Assembly (NCBI GenBank): GCA_963082975.1
Contig: OY720344.1
Coordinates: forward strand, 31,159,172-31,223,171
Length of the DNA stretch: 64,000 nt
From: Labia minor
Lineage: Eukaryota; Arthropoda; Insecta; Dermaptera; Spongiphoridae
Reading direction: 5' to 3'
Shown here: in pieces, positions 26,301 to 36,302 of the stretch
Numbering within the stretch: position 1 is the first letter of the stretch
Layout of the letters: each line of letters starts with the position of its first letter
Notes under the pieces: model-generated
Databases searched by the model: none
What the model was told of the DNA's origin: nothing
The model's input: the letters and a program-made list of their open reading frames with translations, nothing else
Translations under genes and position numbers: made by a program

Positions 26301-29300
26301 TCATTGTTGCGCATTTCATTTTCCAGCGAGACATGATCCCCATCGACACGCCCTTCATCAGGTTAGCATTTTTTTATTAAAATAATAAATATTTAACATT
26401 GTAATTTATATAATAAGTTGTTGAATAAGTTCGCAGAAAGGAAATGAAGAAACCAATTTTTATTTGTAAAAATGATTTCAGTTTCCCTCAACTTCAATAC
26501 ACTTATTCCAATTGTCTTAATTTATGGATTCCTTGACTGTAGTGGTTTTCTGATAGCTCTGCAAAATAGCCCTCCACGGCAACTAAAGGGTCTTTCAACA
26601 AGGACGGGTCGATGTTAATAATCTGTTTTGGCGGCATCTGTCAAATCTGTCTTTCTGATTCAGTCACTGATACCAAATCATCATGGCAAGTTACAAAGTT
26701 GAGCAGCATGTGCAAATGATAAAAATTTATTATCAAAATGAGGGTTCGTTAGTGCAAACGGTGCGCGCATTGCGCCCATTTTACGGCAGACGCGGTGGCC
26801 CTTCAAAGTCTACTCTCCAACGATTGGTAATCTAATTTGAGACGACCGGTTCAGTAAACAACCAATCAACGCCTTTACGTCAAAAGAACGCCAGATCGGT
26901 CGAGAACATCGCCGCTGTACGTGAGAGTGTTCAGGAGACTCCTAGGCAGTCAATTTCTCGGCGTGCACAAGAACACGGCCTTAGGCAGACTTCCACTTGG
27001 AGAATTTCGCGTCGGGATTTGGGCCTGCATCCGTACAATATCCAACTGACAGCGAACGACACAATGCACATTCTCCTTGAACGGTTTGAGGGTAGGGTTA
27101 TCTCTCTCAGAGGTGACGTGAATTGGCCACCAAGATGTGATGTGATTTGATTCCGCTAGACTTTTTCTTGTGGGGTTTTCTGAAGTCGCAGGTCTATTCC
27201 AATAAGTCACAATCGACCGTTGCCCTAAAAGCCAACATAACATAGGCCATCGCTCAGATACAGCCGGATCTATGCAGCAGAGTCATTAAAAATTGGACCT
27301 CTCGGATTCGTGCCGCCATACGAAGCCGCGGCGGACATTTGGACGATGTCATATTCCATCCATAATGGCATAAAAAAAAAATAAATTTCGTTAAGATCTC
27401 ACACACATCTTGTTTTATCAATTTTATCATCGACCCGTCCTTGTTGAAAGACCCTTTATTACCTCTTTGTTTGAAGAAAATCATTTTCCATGGAGATATT
27501 ATTTGAGGAGTGGGAAGAACCAGAAGTCGGAATAGCTAAACCTGGCGAATAGGCTAGACGTTGCTGGATAGTCGTACTTGAATTCAGTTATTTTGAAACC
27601 CAAATTAACACTCAAAATATTGCTCACTGTACCCAATGAAATGCCAAAGCCTCTGTTAAATCTCTTTCAGTCAATCAACGATCTTCCAATAGCATATCTT
27701 GTATTTTTTCGATGATATTAACGAATTGATGGCGCTATGCGAACTTATTGAACAACTTAGTATACATAATGTTATCATAAAGTTAAAATTTAATTTTTAA
27801 GTTTTAATCTAATTCATTCACATATTGTTTGTATTAAGCAATTTCAGTTATTTATTGTTAATAAATAATTTAATACATTAATTTATTATTTATATTATAA
27901 TAATATATTTTACTAAATTTACGATATAAATTTAATTGATAATAAAATATAGTTATTTAATGACGGGGTTTAAGGCTCATTTGGCTCGAATTCGGGAAAG
28001 ATGTGGAACTGAAAGAAAATCAACAGCCAATGAAAATAATACACAATTACAAAATTCAACCGAGTCGACTTTGGGGACCTGGCATAGAAAACGTCGAAGA
28101 AGACATTTGAGTCCAACTTACTATGATGAATCTGCTTTTTTTGCTCCGTTCGAGGTAAAAAAAAATTAAATCTGACATTATTTTAAATATTTCATTTTTT
28201 CATATGACAAAAAAATATTCTTGGAAAAATTGAATCACTAATTGATTTAATTTGTTTGTGTTCTAATTTTCAATCAGAAACACTCTAGAATAACCTTAGT
28301 TTCTCCATTATTATTAACTATCATTAATTTGAATTAGAAAAAAAAACGTGTTACGATTTTTTATACTGAATTTATATATTATCAAATTTTTATAGTCAAT
28401 AAATTACGTTATTAAAATTATTTTTAATAAAAGTTTCAAATTTAATCGATGAGTTCCCTTGAAACATGAATTCCAATAAATTTTATCACCATTATTTATT
28501 TTTAGTAAATCAATAAGAGATGAATTTTTATATAAAAAATTTAACACTTTGACCTTTTATTTTTACAGTTCGATAGTACCGAAGAACAGGGGAGTGGACT
28601 CAGCCAATCTCCTTGGCATAATACTCTGGGTGTGCCAAATAGTCCTGAAATCAGTAAGGAAGAAGATGATGAATGGGGAGCTGGTGTTTTTCATTCTTCG
28701 ACTGCTTCACTTTCAAAAGTATATATTGCGGAATGTGGCAATCTCTCTATGAGAGGGTGAGATGAAAACAATGAAAAAAATATAAAAACTAAATTTTAGA
28801 ATTTTTGCAAGAAATCAATTAATAATAATTAGGATCACTCTAGACACAATTCAAAAGCATTAATTTTTTTTTGTTTTTGAACAATTACGAGTATGCCCTA
28901 TGAAAAATATTTGTTTTTTTTTATAAATTTATACATACACCTATATTAATAAAAGTAATTGGCTATAAGTTATTGATATATATTTCTACTTTGAATAATT
29001 AAATATAGGTAATAGAAAAAAAATTTGATTATAGTAATTGAATTATTTGTATTTCCTTATCAAGGGCACCTAAAGTTAAATGTTACCCTGCACCTGATGC
29101 CTTGAACCCATGCGAAGATATTATGGGTTTGGAGTGGTTGAGAGGATTTGTCTGGATTGTGGTTGTCACGGCTGTTTTTGGAAATCTCGCTGTTCTAATT
29201 GTTCTTCTCCATTCTCTTTTTGACCTCACGGTTGCCAAATTTCTAATGTGCCATTTGGCTTTTGCTGATTTGTGCATGGGTGCTTATCTACTCATTTTAG

Positions 29301-31179
29301 GAGCTATGGATCTGCATTCCAAAGGAGAATATTTTAATTATGCTTATGATTGGCAAAAAGGTAAAATTTATTTATTGTTCAATTTTGAAACGGTATTACC
29401 TTAAAATTCTCTTTTAGGATATGGTTGTCAGGTTGCTGGATTTTTGACAGTATTCGCCAGTCAATTATCTATCTATACTTTGACAATTTTAACTGTTGAG
29501 AGATGGTTTGCTATTACTCGTGCCATTTACCTGAATAAAAGATTAAAACTTCCAGCGGCCGCACATATTATGGCCTGGGGATGGATTTATAGCATTACAA
29601 TGGCAATTCTTCCATTATTCGGAGTCTCAAATTATTCTACCACGAGGTAAGAATTTTTAACTTGTAAGTTGTAAAAAATTTATATCAAATCTACTTACTC
29701 TACATATCTATATTAATTATAATTTCAGTATTTGCCTTCCAATGGAGACTCGTAGTGCATCTGATGTCGCCTATTTGGTATCACTTCTACTTGGGAATGG
29801 AATCGCATTCTTCCTTATTTGTCTCTGTTATGGTCAAATGTACTCCTCTCTATCTGGTGCTGCAACTGGAGAGTCAACTGTTGCTAAAAAGATGGCATTA
29901 TTGGTGCTCACCGACCTCGCTTGTTGGGCACCCATTGCATTTTTTGGCCTTACAGCAGTTGCTGGATATCCTTTGATAGATGTCACAAGATCCAAAATAC
30001 TACTCGTATTTTTTTATCCTTTAAATTCATGCGCAAATCCATATTTATATGCCATATTGACTAGTCAATATCGAAAGGATCTTACCATTCTTTTATCAAG
30101 GTAATAAATTTATTTTCATCTTTCTATTATATTATAAATATATTTGTCTATGTGTATAATTTTAAGGTTTTCGCTATATATTGTGTATATTCCTCTATAC
30201 AAGGAAACATTGAATTTCAAAGTCTAATTATTTTAACAAATTTTATCTATTTTGTAAATAAAACTGAGTTTCAGTCACTTTCTTTTCTTAGGTTTAAATC
30301 AGAGGTTCCCAAATTTTTTTGTGTCATAGACCCCTTGACATGTTTTTCGGTTTTGGGTAGACCCCTACTTACCTGATATTGATTTTTTGTAAATTTCTAT
30401 AATAATTTTACCTTTTTTTTAGAGCCATATTGAATTATAAGTATAATGAGAGTAAATGGGTACTATCAGTGTATGTTGAGATCCACTGTCATGGACCCCT
30501 ATTTTCACTTTATGGACATCCAAATTTTTTTTCGCTGACGTAGACCCCTTGCAGGTTGCCATAGACCCCTGGAGATTGATATAGAGCACTTTGGGAATCA
30601 CTGGTTTAAATGATGAGTTCAAAATTGTCCCTGATGGTTAATAATATCCTATTTTTTTATTTAAAAAAACTAATATATCCCTGTCCATATGAATATTCAT
30701 GTATCCATTACCATAATAATATTTATTTGGTGATTAGAGAAATTTTCCCTTAAATTTATTTTTATTCGTAGATATGGGATCTGCACTCAAAGAGCTCAAC
30801 AATATAAATTGGCATACTCGTTACCGACAACAACGCATATTCCGGTCTCCCTTGCAACACCAAAGCCTCCGAGACATGAGGTTAAACTCTTTCTTAAAAT
30901 CAAATCTCTTTTCTACAACAATTAATCTACTGTAAATAATAAAAATTACCTAGATAAACACTGTATATAAATTTTACAAAATATAGTATAAAAACTATAT
31001 TAAAAGCTAATTTATAAAAATAATTATATAACTTTTTTCTTGATACTCATAAATAAAAAAAATTGAATGCATTTTATAAATAAATAATTAATATTATTGT
31101 TACGAATTAATTTTTTCATTAGGATAATCGGGCGAATCAGCCATTGGTATCATCGGACTCAATCTCTGAATTATGCTAA
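9891..31179 (+). CDS. Lgr1: Glycoprotein-hormone-type leucine-rich-repeat GPCR (LGR1-like), 17 coding exons
   Basis: Complete coding gene of 796 codons; predicted plasma-membrane receptor. Coding exons: 9891-10126, 12383-12457, 15274-15348, 15426-15503, 18629-18703, 19664-19729, 19927-19995, 20070-20144, 20216-20333, 26269-26361, 27975-28154, 28569-28756, 29065-29360, 29418-29646, 29729-30100, 30772-30880, 31123-31179. All boundaries are GT-AG and phases agree throughout. Order: signal peptide, Cys-rich cap, one LRR per 66-78 bp exon with phase-2 introns, hinge with HCCAF, then seven helices resembling TSHR/FSHR (ERW for DRY, NPYLY in TM7). Type A LGRs bind heterodimeric cystine-knot hormones (GPA2/GPB5 in arthropods) and signal through Gs. 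The least certain boundary is the start of exon 11, where the acceptor has no pyrimidine tract. The ATG directly follows TTTCAG, so a 5' UTR exon or trans-splicing is possible. Confidence 0.92.
10511..10545 (+). repeat. Family A repeat fragment
   Basis: Short match to the family A left end (TTACCGATCGACGATAGGAA) in LGR1 intron 1; the rest is missing or diverged. Confidence 0.4.
11243..12282 (+). mobile_element. Non-autonomous Helitron 1, in LGR1 intron 1
   Basis: The 5' end is TCTTCTATAATAATAAAAGC preceded by A. The 3' end is CTAG (12279-12282) followed by T, and 9 nt upstream lies a perfect hairpin GAGCGCC-gaa-GGCGCTC. A second hairpin, GGGGGC-gga-GCCCCC, precedes it. This matches Helitron ends (TC...hairpin...CTRR inserted between A and T). 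No Rep/helicase is present. The interior holds a (TGTC/TGTT) microsatellite, a minus-oriented fragment of another Helitron 5' end (about 11530-11572) and a LINE 3' fragment (about 11875-12230). Confidence 0.8.
11875..12230 (+). mobile_element. Decayed LINE 3' fragment inside Helitron 1
   Basis: The segment translates in broken frames to reverse-transcriptase C-terminal text: GFEINSDKTK near 11892, GHMASMGEEN near 12053, then PFGRP-like residues. It matches the longer copies at 45640-46630 and 54001-54301, with shared wording and internal deletions. Confidence 0.65.
12865..13017 (-). mobile_element. tRNA-derived SINE, copy 1 (partial)
   Basis: On the minus strand, a B-box-like GGTTTGAGTCC sits in CCCGGGTTTGAGTCCCAGG, followed by the same body found in copies at 24765-24998 and 36303-36578 (AGGGAATTTC, ATCAAGAAAATCAAGG-type words). 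It lies in LGR1 intron 2. Confidence 0.65.
13080..13335. repeat. Mixed-composition block, probable unclassified repeat
   Basis: About 250 bp of relatively GC-balanced sequence within LGR1 intron 2. It has no open frame resembling a known protein and no convincing terminal repeats. Another block of similar character lies at 35000-35170. Confidence 0.3.
15985..17178 (-). mobile_element. Mariner-like element with plant/Stowaway-like termini
   Basis: Ends are CTCCCTCTG...CAGAGGGAG flanked by TA on both sides, with GGTATACATTT also mirrored inside both ends. The minus strand encodes broken transposase: an N-terminal helix-turn-helix part at about 16898-16640 (KIKNFPLNRRERIRSL) and a DDE-domain part at about 16400-16270 (TKVMFMAAVARPRYD). 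TKVMF..AVARPRFD-type text and CTCCCTCYGT ends are known from the plant mariner-like/Stowaway lineage. In-frame stops show it is inactive. It lies in LGR1 intron 4. Confidence 0.75.
17935..18540. mobile_element. Family B inverted-repeat element, copy 2
   Basis: Starts CTGGAGTGTCTCCACTCGAC and ends ACTATCTCTGGCGAGATAGT at 18540. The left 250 bp is nearly identical to copy 1. The extra right-hand part contains an ACATACATAC/CACACA microsatellite near 18390-18422 and text shared in character with copy 3 at 34373-34982. Non-coding. Confidence 0.65.
20823..21100 (+). repeat. Family A repeat, diverged partial copy
   Basis: Contains the left-end, CATATCTCCACGAATCATG, TAGCATGATG and GTCCGTCCGTCC blocks of family A, with many substitutions. 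It ends after the GGAAACGGGAAGTG block. It lies directly upstream of a better-preserved copy in LGR1 intron 9. Confidence 0.7.
21213..21844 (+). repeat. Family A repeat, full-length copy
   Basis: About 630 bp starting TTTTTACCGACCGACGATAG and ending CCACAGGTCAACTTATT. Blocks in order: left end, GTCCGTCC microsatellite, a second diverged left-end-like unit (GCGATCGACGATAGGAAGGG near 21484), a TGACGTCA-containing segment, and a right end with GTCGGTCGGTT, which is the inverted complement of the left-end ACCGACCGAC. No ORF. Confidence 0.75.
21887..22200 (-). mobile_element. Helitron 3' end, minus orientation
   Basis: Read on the minus strand, this ends with the GGGGGC/GCCCCC hairpin, then GAGCGCC-gaa-GGCGCTC, then TGACCAG and CTGG at 21890-21887, followed by T. 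CTGG satisfies the CTRR rule. It matches the other two Helitron 3' ends in the window. The 5' limit (toward higher coordinates) could not be placed, so the right boundary given is nominal. Confidence 0.65.
22640..22770 (-). mobile_element. LTR-retrotransposon gag-like fragment
   Basis: Part of a minus-strand open frame (22817-22608) reads VSVKIPHFWPWRPEVCFAQV. This resembles the start of many arthropod retrotransposon Gag proteins (KIPPFW..DPEVWFAQ). Only about 45 residues resemble the family and no LTR, protease or polymerase is nearby, so it is a relic. Confidence 0.5.
23340..23398 (+). repeat. Family A right-end fragment
   Basis: TTATTTCAAATCGTCGGCCG and a degenerate GTGCCTGGGCACAG correspond to the family A right end. 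A TGACGTCATCC block at 23131 may belong to the same relic. Confidence 0.45.
23790..24181. mobile_element. Tigger-type MITE
   Basis: Inverted ends: right end read inward TACAGTAATCGCTCTATATA, left end TACAATTAACACTCTATATA, with TA at the outer edges. The interior repeats GTTGCTTATA motifs. Non-coding; in LGR1 intron 9. Confidence 0.65.
24283..25376. mobile_element. Unclassified TIR element, split by a SINE
   Basis: Ends AGGAGAAAGTGGGGCAGATT (left) and the complement of AGGGAAAAGTGGGGCTGATT (right) form inverted repeats. GGTACATTCATA/TTCATACATT motifs recur inside. A minus-oriented SINE (24765-24998) is inserted within. An open frame at 24556-24804 gives no recognisable protein. A superfamily cannot be assigned. 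Confidence 0.55.
24765..24998 (-). mobile_element. tRNA-derived SINE, copy 2
   Basis: On the minus strand: a head with GGCGCTACGCAACATGGCG, B-box-like GGTTTAAGTCC within CCCGGGTTTAAGTCCCGGG, a body with CACCCAGCCCCTGGGATC, and a tail with CCATTCTACTTATCATGGGA. It is the same family as 36303-36578. Confidence 0.75.
26269..28756 (+). CDS. Lgr1: LGR1 hinge exons 10-12
   Basis: Exon 10 encodes residues 290-320 with LTYSFHCCAF, matching the AYPSHCCAF hinge signature of FSHR/LHR/TSHR. Exon 11 is basic (RKRRRRH) and contains YYDESAFFAPFE. Exon 12 is acidic and ends with AECGNLSMRG. The RKRRRRH run resembles a dibasic processing site, but this is inference. For exon 11, an AG at 27951-27952 has a normal context but gives the wrong phase. 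The in-frame choice is AAG then GCT at 27975. Confidence 0.75.
26414..27759 (-). mobile_element. Outer mariner-like element, host of a nested transposon
   Basis: Ends AGTTGTTGAATAAGTTCGCA (from 26416) and the near-complement ending 27757, with TA on each side. The right arm, minus strand, reads as a degraded mariner transposase: IEKIQDMLLEDR, LTERDL, ISLGTVSNILSVN, then AYSPGLAI and FPLLK-like text. The left arm (26430-26583) is its other end. A second DNA transposon (26584-27458) is inserted between the arms. It lies in LGR1 intron 10. Confidence 0.75.
26584..27458 (+). mobile_element. Inner Tc1/mariner-superfamily element, internally deleted
   Basis: Perfect or near-perfect inverted repeats AAGGGTCTTTCAACAAGGAC (from 26586) and its complement ending 27456, flanked by TA. 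The plus strand starts MASYKVEQHVQMIKIYYQNE at 26682, an HTH/DUF4817-like N-terminus, continues SVQETPRQSISRRAQ-like text, and ends with the arthropod DDE-transposase C-terminus (NWPPRSCDLTPLDFFLWGFL-like near 27122-27180, then RGGHLDDVIFHP and stop). A central deletion and frameshifts inactivate it. Confidence 0.75.
29065..31179 (+). CDS. Lgr1: LGR1 seven-transmembrane exons 13-17 and tail
   Basis: Residues 443-796. NPCEDIMG (457-464) precedes TM1, as in TSHR. TM1 has FGNLAVL (Asn483), TM2 has LAFADL, TM3 ends in ERW (569-571), intracellular loop 3 has AKKMALLVLTD, TM6 has CWAPI, and TM7 has NPYLY (721-725). The cytoplasmic tail contains CTQRAQQYK, corresponding to the FSHR CKRQAQAYR-type segment, and ends ISELC then TAA at 31177. 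A candidate poly(A) signal AATAAA lies at 31251. The 7TM region is interrupted by four introns, unlike the single-exon 7TM of vertebrate glycoprotein hormone receptors. Confidence 0.9.
30300..30603. mobile_element. hAT-type MITE with 8-bp target duplication
   Basis: Starts CAGAGGTTCCCAAATTTTTT and ends TTTGGGAATCACTG. The 8-bp GTTTAAAT occurs immediately outside both ends (30292-30299 and 30604-30611). The interior has repeated TAGACCCCT motifs. It lies in LGR1 intron 15, 200 bp after a 7TM exon. Confidence 0.85.
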
Positions 31180-34100
31180 TTAAATTGTTAATTGACTTAA
31201 TAACATGTTCCTAATTATAATGTTTAATATAAGTAAGTATCTACTAAAAAAATAAATTAACATTTTCTAGAAATATTAAATTAAATTAAAATACTAAATC
31301 TAGTCAAATATTTATAAATAAATAACTATTTTCATTATGCCAATTATTATATGATATATAAAATTAATCAATAAAGGAGATTGGAAATGCGAATGAAATT
31401 CCAATCTCATAATTAGTATATTACATACATTAATTTTAAAAATAATCTTATTAATCTGAAATAAAATATGAATTTTTTTCTATAATTCTTATTATTTAAT
31501 TTAAAATTAAATATAAAAAGTCAATAAACAATTTAGTTGGTAAAATAATAATTATTCAATAAATTCGACTGAAATATTTTTATCTAATTCTATTTTTGGC
31601 AATTACTTTTTTATTTTTGTTTTTCAAAATTTAAATGAAAAAGAAACTAATTTTGTTTAAAAATTATTATTATTATTTCCTATAACCTAAATATTATATA
31701 TCCAGTGATGTATTGGTAAAATAAGAATTAAGGGAACGCATAGTGGGAGCAAATAAAGTCCTATTTTCACCAAACTATTTTTTTCCATATAAGTTTTTAT
31801 TTTTTCTTATTCTTACTATACAAAATATTAACGAACACAAAAAAGAAATTCTAACAGTAGATTTAACTGGGAGTTGTCAGGACATGAAAAAGGACTGGAA
31901 CGCGTTCTGGTTCTGAAAAATGTAAGGGAACGTCGTTCCCACGCGTTCCCCTCCCAATACACCATTACTCTTGATTTGGTTCTGCTCTAGAATCGCGACA
32001 TTTTTTTTCCTTAAACTCATCTAAGTATATTGAATTTAATTTATTGATAAAATATAAAATTGTTAATTAATTAAATAAATCAAAACCAAATAAATTTAAT
32101 TTCGGTTTGGTTTTAGAAATTAAGATTTCTTTCATTTTATTATTATTTATCATTTACTAGAATAATTTAAATAAAAATGTGATAAAAAAATTAATGTAGG
32201 TGAAGTATGTTTATATAATTATAAATAGATTTAATTTAATTTATTAAATATAACTTCATTTAAATTGAATTATATTCCAAACTTTTAATTCCAATTGAGT
32301 TCCAATCAGTATACTGAATATTATTTATAATATGTATTTCTTATAATATTTAAATTGTATTTTTAAAACCTGATAATAAAAAAACATTATATTTTCATTC
32401 TTTATATTTCTATCATATTCGTAAAGAAAGATTCACGATTGACTCAATTTAGATATATCATTTATTTCATTTTATAAAAAAATATGTACTTAACTATTCT
32501 ATATTTTGTTAAAATGATTTTTAGATTGGAAATAATCCGCAAATGGAAACATCATTCAAGACATTAGATAAGAAAATGAATGAATGATTGATTAAATGAA
32601 TGAATGAATAATTAGTTTACAAAACAATATTATAAAAAGAAAATTGTGCCAAATAAATGAATGAATAAGTTTTTATTTTGTATATAGTAATTTGTTATTT
32701 TCTTTGTAAATATTTCTAATGTTTTAATAAAAGGTTTTATTTTAATATTGTAATTTATATTAAAATTATTTAAACATTTTTAAGCGGGAGGGAGGGAGTA
32801 ATTAGATAATTGATTTAACTAATAGTAAAACTACATTCCATTAGTTTACTAATGAATTATTAATACATATAGACAATCAATATATACTTATATTGTGAAT
32901 GTCAGATAATATGATGTTAGATATTTTATATGTTTTTAGATATTAATAGTAAAAAAATATAAATATTTTTCATCTGCATCTTTAGTTTATAGAATCAAAA
33001 AAAATTTACACAGGATGATAGAAAAAATTACAGGGAAATGTGCCAACATCTATATGTATAGTGATACATCAAATAAAATTTATGTTCAGGAACATAATTC
33101 AAAATTAGGGGGATGCCAAACCGTTCATGTTATAAAATAAAATGGATAAAGCAAATGAAGCCAAAATTTTATAAAAATTATATATTATTAAAGTAGGCCT
33201 TTATATGTAATTACAACCTGATTTAGGTTTCATCGCTTTATAACCATTCATTCCCCTCTCTCTTAATATAAATTATATGGATTAAATCATGGATTTCATA
33301 ACCGAAAAAAGTCTTTTACATACATATTTGAATAACAATGCAAATATTTGTCTCAATTAAAAATGTGGTAGTACTTTATGTATAAAATTAATTTCATAAC
33401 ATTATTCTTTCAAACAAATATCCAAATAATCCAGAGAAAAAATTAAAATTGTTGATTATTTATTCTATTTATGTTAAAAAAGTAAGATTTTAAATAAATT
33501 ATGATAATTATTCTTTTAATTAATTTTAATATTCAAATAAAAATGAAATTAAATAAAACATTGTAATAATAATTATATGAGAAAAAAATTATTTTTGTTT
33601 TATAGATATATATACAAAAAGAATATATAATTTATGTTCTTTAGAGAAATTGAAAAAAAAAATATCTTTTCATAAAAAGTATATTATAATTATTAAAAAA
33701 TTATTATTATTTTTTTATTTATAAACAAATAAATTGCCAGATTTATTTGTAAGTATTGTAAATATGAAATTAAAAAGCTGCAGATATTCAATTTAATTAA
33801 ATCAAATTTAATCATAAATAATATTTTGAAAATCTTTAATTCACATAACATTTTTATATACAGAATTTTATAGAAGTATTAAAAATATATCTCTATAATA
33901 TAACTAATAGGTATATTCAAATTAATACTAAGATAAATTAAAATATATTCGTTTGTGTTTTCTTTACGAACATAAATAATTAAATTTTTTGCAATAAGTA
34001 TGTTCGTTTATGTTTCCATTAATTTGTTTATTAGAATTGGTTAGTTTGGATGAACAAAGTAATTCTCATATGAGTGCGATTCGGCATTCAAATATAAAAT

Positions 34101-34219
34101 ATTTTTTATTTCCACTAGGCTCCTTTTCCAGGGAAGGCTCCCGATTCCTTATTTCTAAGTAAATATAATAATATTTATTTATATTTATTTATGATATTAA
34201 ACTATTTTCAATAAAATAC
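31180..34219. other. Intergenic AT-rich stretch
   Basis: LGR1 3' flank. A hAT-like MITE may lie at about 31704-31966 (AGTGATGTATTGG near the left end and CCAATACACCATTACT near the right, with GGGAACG repeats inside). A GAAT-type microsatellite is at 32575-32610. Otherwise AT-rich with no supported gene. Confidence 0.4.
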
Positions 34220-34372
34220 CTATTTGATTTCAATATTCCTTAAACAAATCTTATTCCGGTATTTTTTCTCTCCATGGTACCTAGGCCTGATTACAGGCGA
34301 GAGGAGAGGGGAATTTTCCCAAGATTCGCATTCGTATTGAGAATAAGGAGCCGGATAACATCTGAAAAAATC
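34220..34372 (-). other. Exon-like stretch of unknown identity
   Basis: On the minus strand, TTTTTTCAG near 34366 is followed by an open frame of about 46 codons (CYPAPYSQYECESWENS, then PLLSPVIRPRYHGEK) ending at a stop at 34222-34220. Base composition is much more balanced than the flanks. I do not recognise the peptide. It could be a 3' exon, a pseudogene piece or part of an old repeat; family B copy 3 abuts it. Confidence 0.25.
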
Positions 34373-34982
34373 GGGAGTGTCCTCCCCTAGACTTTCCCGC
34401 ATATAAATAGGTAATTAAGTTATTATTATTATGTTTTAACAACAATAAAATTAAACAAACTAATTAATTTAAATTATAAAGTAAAATGGTTTAACACTAT
34501 TATATATATTTATAATCTACACCTAACGCTACTTGTATAGGTAAAATGTCACTTCTGGTAGTCAGATCATGATGAAATTTGGTATCTGAATTTTTTTCAT
34601 ATTTTTAAATCTATATACAAAATATGAAGCAAATATCTCGAAGCAAACTGGTACTTTACTTGAAAGGTAAACGCAACCAATGTAGGTAAAGTACCACTTC
34701 CGGTTAACCGATTTTGACGAAATTTTGATAGAAATCTACAAACTGTGAATAATATCGGTGTACCAAATTTCGAAGTCTTAGCTTGATTAGTTTCTGAGTA
34801 AATTTGCTCACAGACAAACATTACATACATCCATACATCCATACATACACACACACAGACATAATTCGAAAAATGGTATTTTCCGACTCTGGGAGGTCTA
34901 AAACGTCAAGATCTATCGAAATCTCGAAGTCGAAATTTTTGACGATTCCAATACTTCCCTTACACGAAGTATGCGGGAAAGT
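34373..34982. mobile_element. Family B-related inverted-repeat element, copy 3
   Basis: Starts GGGAGTGTCCTCCCCTAGAC. ACTTTCCCGCA near the left end is mirrored by TGCGGGAAAGT at the right end. It has the same architecture as copies 1 and 2 (GGAGTGTC head, ACATACATCC/CACACA microsatellite, closing inverted repeat) but a diverged sequence. Non-coding. Confidence 0.6.
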
Positions 34983-35351
34983 AAAAAGGAAATATATAAG
35001 GCCCCAAAATGCTGTCGACTGCTCAGAGTTGGCAGAAAAAAGTCAACGCTAGGGTAGCGCAATCGTCGGACAATCATCATGTTGAGAAATGCGCAGGAGA
35101 CAACAGCGTCACCCTGGCGTTTACATTTTTCCGTCATTGTTCCTAATTTTAAGTATCCTTTTTTTGGAACTTTATAGTTGTCAACCCTATATATATATAT
35201 ATGTATGTATATTCCAAATAAAATTTAAGAAATTGTATGAGATTTTACAATTTTACAACCTATATTTATTATTAATTATTTTTAATATTAATAAATATTT
35301 TTTATTAATTTCAAATTAAATTTTTTTTAAAAATTAAATATTCTTTAAATA

Positions 35352-35400
35352 GAATTTCGACAGAACAATACCTCCCTTACTATTGTCGGCCGGTAAAAAT
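35352..35400 (-). repeat. Family A left-end fragment, reversed
   Basis: On the minus strand this reads TTTTTACCGGCCGACAATAG then TAAGGGAGGTATTGTTC, the family A left end; the remainder is absent. Confidence 0.55.
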
Positions 35401-35987
35401 TAACTTTAAAAATATATTTACAACAATCTAACAAGAACGTTTCGGATAAAGAATTAATAAAAAATATGTTATAAAATAATACATATCTATATATGATCTA
35501 TTAAATTTGAAAATAATTAATATATTTATATAATTATATTTTATTTGAAAATGATTTAACAACAGAATTGCAGAATTGAATTAAAAATATTAAACTAAAA
35601 TAAAAAAAAATCACTATCTTTATATATATAATGTATAATACAATTACTTATTAAAGATAAATAAATAGAAAGTGAAAAAATTGTAGTAATATTTTTATAA
35701 TACCTACTAGTAAATAACACAATTTTATTTTTAAATTTTTTATATAATACTTAATTAAATAATTTGCTTATTCTATTTAATTAAATTTAGTTTTTATATT
35801 TATTTTTTTAATCTGAGAAATTTAAATAAATTTGATTTATATTAGTATAATAATATTTAAGTCTGTACTAAAGAGTTTCAAGTTTTTCCTAAAAATGGTA
35901 TAAAATATAGAAATATATATCGTTATTTTTAAGATAAATTTTACTTATTGTCCTTCTGGGACAGATTGTAAAATAAAATGAGTTAAT

Positions 35988-36011
35988 AAAAAAAAAAAAA
36001 AAAAAAAAAAA
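35988..36011 (+). repeat. Run of 24 A
   Basis: Uninterrupted poly(A), preceded by AATAAAATGAGTTAAT. This could be a retroposed tail, but no parental transcript is recognisable upstream. Confidence 0.7.
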
Positions 36012-36302
36012 TTTTAAGATAAGTTATAAAGTTTATATAAAAAAAAACAATAAGGAATGTGTGACGGAATTCTTACAATTCTTCTTATAATTATATTATA
36101 GTTTAATGTATTTTGGGAGAAACAGCTTTTCTCAATTTTTTTTTTTTTGATCTATATAGATAGCTTTAAAATTTTTACTGAGTTTTTTTTCCCTCAAAGT
36201 ATTTTTACCACATAGTACTATACTTTTCACTTCATTGTACTATATAGTATTAGTAATTGTCTGCCATAACACTAAAATTTATATGCTTAGTTATAAACGG
36301 AT

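Noticed and set aside
26950-27484. Minus-strand ORFs in the nested transposon
   Set aside because: The plus strand carries transposase motifs; these are shadows.
27953-27974. Acceptor AG at 27951-27952 for LGR1 exon 11
   Set aside because: It gives the wrong phase after exon 10, and in the phase-0 frame meets TAA at once; the AG at 27973-27974 keeps the frame.
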